Positions 54,332-60,000 of a DNA stretch of 60,000 nt are shown here, piece after piece. Where the stretch lies: the NCBI GenBank assembly GCA_030704615.1, contig CM060734.1:1986001-2046000 (forward strand), read 5' to 3'. The notes below the pieces were generated by a model. It was not told the origin of the DNA, ran no database searches, and saw only the letters and a program-made list of their open reading frames with translations. Within the stretch, counting starts at the first letter, position 1; each line of letters opens with the position of its first letter. Origin of the DNA: Takakia lepidozioides (Eukaryota > Streptophyta > Takakiopsida > Takakiales > Takakiaceae). The position numbers and the translations under genes are program-made.

Positions 54332-56402
54332 GTGATGTAGAAGGCTCCACGTTTCGTGGTGAGGGGAATTGGACTTAGAGTCGTTTGCTTGCCCCCCTTC
54401 TCCACCAAGCTGCTCCATCATCCCTTCTTCATTCTCCATAGTCCTTCTCCCTTCTCCTTCTATTCGTCCCCCTCCGGTGGATGTGTTTCATTCCAATATC
54501 CCTTACGAGTAAGCTCTGCATGGTTTTTGCGAGCTCATTCCAACGAATGTCTTTTCGCCTCCCTTTCTCTCTTCCTTGGATGGCTTCATCCCGATGGTTT
54601 TCTCTCTGGTGACCAATGTTGTGCTTCCCGCTCACTCTTTAGGGTTTTTCATTACCCTTGTCTCTTTCCCTTCAACAGACTTGTTGGGTTTTGTGTAAGT
54701 CAGCTCATTGTGTCGCTCTCCTCGCTTCCCGCTGTTGCTTCACTGAAGTGTCTACTCCCTCGCTCCTCCTTGCTAGCGGGTCTTGCGGTTTCCCTCTCCT
54801 TCTGCGCCTTCCCTGTTGGTTTCCTGCGCTTCATGGCCCCTAACGCCAGTGCTGTTTTCGGGGGGGCCCCTAGAGGCTCAGTATTTCGTCCTGGCAGACA
54901 GCATAGGACCGGCGTAGAAGTGGAAACTTTAACAGGATTCCCAGTTACGGTACTGGGTGCTGCTCCAATTTTTCCTCCTGGCAGACAGTCTGAGTTGTGG
55001 AGTGAAGAAGCAGCTGCTATGTTTGCAGATCAACCTATCCTGCCTCTTGACATGGATGTCATAAAAAGCCATTCTAAGTTACTATCTGAGCAAGGAATTT
55101 TGCTCCACATCCCTGGGAGAGTAAGAGACCGTCATTGGGCTAAGATGTGGACTCTAGAACATTTGGGAACAGATGGTGGCCTAACCCAACACTTCTGTCA
55201 TCCGCTGGGAAGAGGTTTCTTTTCCATAATGTTTAGTTCTGCTGAGTTCGCCACGAAGGCCTTGAAGTTCAATGTCCGAAGGTCTACATTTCGAGTGCAC
55301 ATTTTTCGTCGATTGGGGTCACAAGTTAGGGGTAACCTACAAGCCAAGGGTCATTGCGATTCCATTCTTCCTGGCAATCATCTCCGCTCCCTACCTGAAA
55401 TAGGTGTCCACTTCGGAGCGTACATTGGTACAATGAATGTCAATGACTTTGATAATGGGGAACTCATTAGCATAGATTCTGAGGTTAACTTTGACCATAC
55501 ATGGGATTCTGGAGTCCCTAAGATTGTGGTATGGATGCCAGAGCAGGCCAAAATCAATGCTTCTCTCAAACTACCGACGTTGGACAATTCATTTATAACG
55601 GTGTCTGTGCTGGAGGAGTATTTAATGTTCTCTGTCACTTGTGTCATAAGGAAGGACATTTCAAAGCTGACTGCCCCTTAAATAAGAAAGCTAAAGCCCC
55701 TAATCAAGCTTCTCCTTCTGTGGTAGCTGTTCAGGATACAGGAACTGAATCAAGGATGCAAGAAGCGGTGGCTTCTCCTGGTGCTACCTCCCCGTCTGAG
55801 AGACCTCCTGCAAAAAAGCCAAGGGGGATATCTTCTACCCCCTACACCCCTAAACCCTTTTGTGTAAGGGAACTTCTAAACTCCGGGCGGTGCCTATGAT
55901 TGCTCGTTCCAGGCTGGAGGCAGTCATTTACAAGCTGGGAGAGGGTGAGCTGGAGAACTTGGGTGCTTTTTGCAGCAAGCTCAAGTCTTTCCAAAGACTG
56001 GGCATCCCGGATGATCCTTCGCCAGACGGTCCTGTCTCCGTGGGTATCCATGTCACTCCAATTGTCTTCGGATTCTCAAATGACTCCCCAACCATTCTTG
56101 CAACCGCCAACGACACACTCATTGGTTCTTGGATCTTCCCGGAAGACGTCCAATCATTCAATCAAGACAGGGAAATGGACATTATCCTGTCCAAGATCCA
56201 TAGTATCTTCTTGGCTTATCTCCCTCATCTTGCTATATCTGCTAAGACTCCTATTTTCTTTTGCTCGTTCCTCCATCAGTCATCTTCTGGCAATTACAAC
56301 ATTCAGCTCTTTCCTACTATTCGATTCTCGGATCTGAAACAGCAGGAAAGCTCCTTTTCCTCTCTGATTTGGTTGGCTGTCCAGAAAACAGATCCCGACT
56401 GA
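54332..56402 (+). pseudogene. LINE-like ORF1 (DUF4283-like region and CCHC knuckle), frameshifted
   Basis: The first frame (54356-55681) contains, after a hydrophobic 5' part that is probably untranslated, a region starting MAPNASAVFGGAPRG. LLHIPGRVRDRHWAKMW and GRGFFSIMFSSAEFATKALK recall the RNA-binding DUF4283-type domain of plant LINE ORF1. A shift near 55590 to the next frame gives LCHLCHKEGHFKADCPLNKK, a CX2CX4HX4C knuckle, then a Pro/Ser-rich tail ending at 55899. A further 180-aa frame (55860-56402) has no domain I know. Endonuclease and RT are not found before the palindromic arm at 56.92 kb. Confidence 0.45.
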
Positions 56403-56916
56403 GTTTGGTGATCCTGGCAATAAAAAGTTCCTTGCGGCTGTGTATAACGCGGGCATGTTGCTGGTTGAAGAGATATAGTATGCTAAAAGGAATCTGCGCT
56501 CAGAGGAAGATCCGCCCTCCAATGACAAAATCTTTACTCTTATGGACTTGGCTATCACCGCCCCCCTCCCCGGTGAGCTCGGTTACTCTCTCTTGCTTCC
56601 TATCGTCTCTACCCTTCTTCTCCACTATTCTATGAATTGGTGATAATCTGCAAATCTCAGATATCAGCAGGGTTTTGTCCACCTTATTTCGTTTCAAATG
56701 TATTTTGCCCACCAATCTGCTTCATGTTTGGTCTTCTCAGCTCAATCTATCCGGTCTGCAATTCGTTGCAGCTCTGTTTTGTTGGGGTGGTTGTCACTTC
56801 CTCTTAGATAATGGCTGCTCCGTCTTAGACATTTATGTCCTTATATCCACCTCCACCTGTCTCCTTCCAGCCGTCAAATCATGGTATGATCTCCATGGGC
56901 TGCCAATACTTTCCTA
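56403..56916. other. Interval after the LINE-like ORFs
   Basis: Short frames such as NKIFTLMDLAITAPLPGELG-like pieces occur out of phase; none has a recognised domain. It may be decayed continuation of the retroelement. Confidence 0.3.
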
Positions 56917-57630
56917 CACTACAACATGATGTAGTTTTTAGCACTATGTGTTTCACTATTTCCATAGTCGTTTCAGGCTTTACTACATAAAGTCCAGTGC
57001 TAAATACCAAGTCGTTTCAGGCATGCAGTGAAACCCATGTCGCTGTGGTGGACCCCCCTGTTTTTTGTGGGCAAGACCTGATTTTTTTTCGGATAGTGGA
57101 ATGTTTCACTATACCAATAGGGTAAGAATTTTCACTATACGTTCAACTATGACGTGGACAGGGTGTGAGCCAAAATCCCAGTACACATGGACGACCTAAT
57201 AGTTCAACACATTGCTATATAGTGTACATGCGGGTTATATATTTCACTGTGTAGTGCAACTCTCCTACCCAGTAGTTAACTTCGATACTATATTGTTAGG
57301 GATTTAGGGTATTAATCACACTACTGAGCTAGTGTTAGTACTCCCCGTGCCAGCGTGTAGTTGCAAATAATACTACGTAGCAGATTTATCCTTATCTGTG
57401 TAACTATGTAGTATGATATAATGCTTATAAATACCAACCCGTGTGAGAACACTTTATTATACAGTGTATATTCGAATCAATACACGTGGACATACTTGTA
57501 GTTGAATCAATTACTATATAGTGGATGATTGGGTAATTACTTTCACCATGTAGTGAAACAGATATATCAAATAGTTAATTTTACTACTATATTGTTAGGA
57601 TTTGAGTTATTCCTTTCATTGTATAGGGAA
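56917..57630. repeat. Palindrome-rich arm (ACTATATAGT and TTTCAC...GTGAAA)
   Basis: Starts with ACTACA...TGTAGT (about 56920). Contains ACTATATAGT or close variants near 57211 and 57511, TTTCACTGTGTAGTGCAA near 57241 and TTTCACCATGTAGTGAAA near 57542. The whole block 57204-57320 recurs at 57503-57612 (CTATATTGTTAGG at about 57290 and 57587, 297 bp apart). It lies directly upstream of the Mutator-like transposase and is probably its terminal or subterminal arm. Confidence 0.75.
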
Positions 57631-57641
57631 ACATTTTAACT

Positions 57642-60000
57642 GTGTATAAATTTAGAAGGTGCCGCGCCCCGAGTTTGTTGGCAAGAAGGCCACTTATGGA
57701 CACTCCGGCCCATCCATATTGGATATCCTTAAGCTTCTCCATCTTGATTCCAAATCCCAAGATAAACTTTGAAGAAGTAGAAGTGAAGCATGTGAAGTGC
57801 TTGCCAAGGATCGTTGATGGTGATGTCGTGTATGAGCTTCCACCGACATCAAACACATCCCCAGCAGGTCAACTCGAAGGCATGGACCGCAAGTACGATA
57901 GTAATCCATGGGCCACCACGAAGACAACGAACTTAAAGCTTCCTATAATTGGCACAAAAGGCGGCGCAGTCAGGTGAGGTGGTATTTTGTTCCTGCTCAC
58001 TGTCTATTGTGCAGTTGTAGTTGTGGCCGACTTGCATAGTGCAATTTCTGCTCTTTCTGCATTGACTTCAAATGTCATTGTAGGTATGTACACTGTGTTG
58101 GTGCGCTGAAATGTGTCCGAGGAACGTGCCCATTCTTCCTAAGGGAGGGCAGCCACAATGAGATTCATTGGATGGGGCATTACGATGGTCAGTTCAAACC
58201 GCAAAGCCAGGTGCCCCCAAACACCTTCTTATGTTCTCATTGCAACCATCCACCTACATGCATGCACACCTGCCGTGCCAAAATGTTCTACGTGATAGGA
58301 CCACCAACGATGACCAGAGCAGCCGTGCATGTTGGCATTCATTCGCATCCATCTGCACCTAGAGCATGCCGGGAAGCTGTTGCCAAAGCCAAATGATCTG
58401 CACTTGCTGAAGAAATCCATAGGTCACCGTCTGCTAGGCCAAAATCGGTCCAAATGTCTGGCGCTCAGTCCATTGCCATGGAGAAGGTGTTATCGCCAGG
58501 TGCAACCGAGAGATGGAAGCTCGATGATGAGCAGTTCGAGGAGCTCATGGAGGAGGTCGGTGCCGTGGGCAAATGTGGCGTTCGTTACGAGACAAGGAAG
58601 ACAAAAGCACAAATGGGGCTTGGGAGTGAAGTAGAAGCTTTACTGACAATGAAAAAGTGGAGCGGGTACGACTATTTCCATGGGGGCCGCTTCCCAGGCC
58701 CAGGGAGTGTGGATGAGAGATGTTTCATATTCAAGATGTCAACTGTTGGAAAGGGCTGTGGAGTCCATCTAGTGGACATGATGCGTCCGGGGGGGGGAGC
58801 TAGGAAGGAGCTGGATTATGTTTGACAACGTGAAGCGGATACACGGATGGAGTACAATGGCTTGTCACGTGTACCATCCAAATTTTTGGAAGCTCATGAC
58901 AATCGCAATTTGTGAAATGAAATGTGAGGATACAGAATCACATAAGATCATGAGGGAATCCATCAATGAACAGATGCTGCGAGCAGGGAAGGGGCAACCG
59001 CAATTTCGGGGATTCATGGCCGACAATGCAAAATGCAAACTGGGCTGTTGTTCGCGAAGTGTATGGAGGCGGGGAACCCATGCCCGTTTGTGAGAGAACA
59101 TGTGGGTTCCACTGGGGTCAAAGCCTCCAGAAGTGGACCAAAAAATACATCTCTGAAAACCTCCAACATGCACATGTACACTTTTGTACGAAGTGGAGAG
59201 CAGCAAATACTGAGGCGGAAGCGGAGGTTTCATTTCTGGCCATCCGAGCTTGGTGGTCGTCTTCTGGTGCCGCTCGAGATGAGCCACTATTGTGGATTAT
59301 AGTCTGCACCGACTATAACATAGCGTCCCATCTGTGCAGCTCACTTCAGTAGAACATTCCCTTTATAGTCAGCACCGACTATACCGTAAGACATGGCACT
59401 ATTGTGGGTAGCTTATAGTCTGCACCGACTTTAAGATTGGGTTATGTGTCATGAAGCATTCAATGGCTATATTTGGTGCCGATAACTAAAGGCTCGATAT
59501 CGTTTCGATGGACCTCACCTTAAGACGTTGCCTTTTTGGTTGTCCACGGAAATGTTGTTCTCATGATGGAGATTTTACCTGCAGGGATTGGATCTCGAAG
59601 AGGACGCAACAATGCCAAACGTGAACATGTCTGAGTCCGTGCATGCAAGCTGGCAGGCCGGGAGTGGTGTCTTAAAAGTAGACCTATACACAGCCAACAA
59701 AGACGACATGACAAGGGCTATTTTGCAATCATCGGCCTTCCATAATTATCTAAAGGGTGGTGCAAAGGGTTCTCCCTGACCGCCAATAATTATTAGATCG
59801 GGCGGCAGCGCGGTCTTCTGATCCTCTGAAGATGGCAGAGGCGGTAAGAAGTTTTGTGGAGGGAACTCCTCTCCATGGTAGAAATCCTGGGCTCGAGGGC
59901 GACCTTCTCACTCGGACAACGAAGCGGAAGATTGTTTTGGGCAACTTAGAAGACGAGGAACACCTTCATTCATGGAGGCCTGACATGAACCTCCACACCA
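57642..60000 (+). pseudogene. Mutator-like transposase with WRKY/GCM1-like zinc cluster, runs off the window
   Basis: The first exon ends ...GGAVR at 57973 (CAG|GTGAGG) and joins 58084 (GTAG|GTATG) in frame: CVGALKCVRGTCPFF, then FLCSHCNHPPTCMHTCRAKM and AAVHVGIHSHP, a Cys/His cluster like WRKY/GCM1 zinc domains found in some MULE proteins. An in-frame TGA (58395-58397) interrupts, then the frame continues (MEKVLSPGATERWKLDDEQF). A G run at 58789-58797 causes a frameshift before RIHGWSTMACHVYHPNFWKL and FRGFMADNA. Another shift leads to NWAVVREVYGGGEPMPVCER and CGFHWGQSLQKW, typical of the transposase core. A later exon (about 59585) has NMSESVHASWQAGSG. The end lies beyond the window. Confidence 0.6.
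59297..59434. repeat. Three TATAGTC-N6-GACTATA palindromes in an intron
   Basis: Units at 59297-59318, 59364-59383 and 59413-59434 (the last with one arm altered to GACTTTA), steps about 65 and 50 bp. Two are preceded by CACTATTGTGG. They lie between transposase coding segments, probably in an intron. Confidence 0.85.

Overview
The window is nuclear DNA of a green plant or streptophyte alga. Support: two spliced genes with GT-AG introns, a plant-type mitochondrial dihydroorotate dehydrogenase (472 aa, 12 exons) and a member of the plant DRM1/ARP dormancy/auxin-associated family (150 aa, 3 exons). Around them lies a dense bed of Ty3/gypsy, Ty1/copia, hAT, CACTA-type, Mutator-like and LINE-like remnants. 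The repeat density and repeat proteins suggest a non-seed lineage such as a charophyte; that species-level guess is inference only.

Layout. 0-8.7 kb: minus-strand Ty3/gypsy element (gag, protease, RT, RNase H, integrase, one LTR), broken by nonsense and frameshift changes. 9.1-11.4 kb: minus-strand hAT transposase (DUF659 type). 11.4-12.9 kb: array of GCGACCGCC/GGCGGTCGC palindromes enclosing a plus-strand promoter and BED-finger fragment. 13.0-14.1 kb: gypsy integrase tail and possible LTR. 16.3-17.1 kb: intact ORF with DUF4218- and DUF4216-like parts (CACTA-derived). 17.1-22.3 kb: strongly C-rich minus-strand retroelement-like region with a 2A-type motif and a 39-bp-period palindrome array. 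22.3-31.3 kb: satellites, large duplicated blocks and arms carrying TTCATCC/GGATGAA palindromes. 31.4-32.1 kb: copia RT. 33.1-33.3 kb: CCACGTG array. 33.6-36.0 kb: second gypsy gag. 36.1-37.9 kb: duplicated block, transposon arm and a roughly 145-bp near-perfect palindrome. 38.2-40.9 kb: copia element with primer-binding site and LTR. 43.6-44.8 kb: DRM1/ARP gene. 47.2-52.2 kb: DHODH gene. 52.7-54.2 kb: gypsy integrase plus a downstream zinc-knuckle ORF. 54.3-56.4 kb: LINE-like ORF1. 56.9-60.0 kb: Mutator-like transposase with a zinc cluster, a palindrome-rich arm and an intronic palindrome triplet.

The two cellular genes are both on the minus strand, about 2.4 kb apart, and have no evident functional link. 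DHODH performs the fourth step of pyrimidine synthesis in mitochondria. DRM1/ARP proteins are small growth-arrest and stress-associated proteins of unknown mechanism.

The main unexplained signal is a recurring architecture. At least six loci carry regularly spaced short palindromes (6-10 bp arms, 3-6 nt centre; period about 39, 50, 52, 50-65 or 70 bp). Each locus uses a different core sequence, and several lie in the arm or intron of a DNA transposon. In two cases the arms vary between copies yet stay self-complementary.
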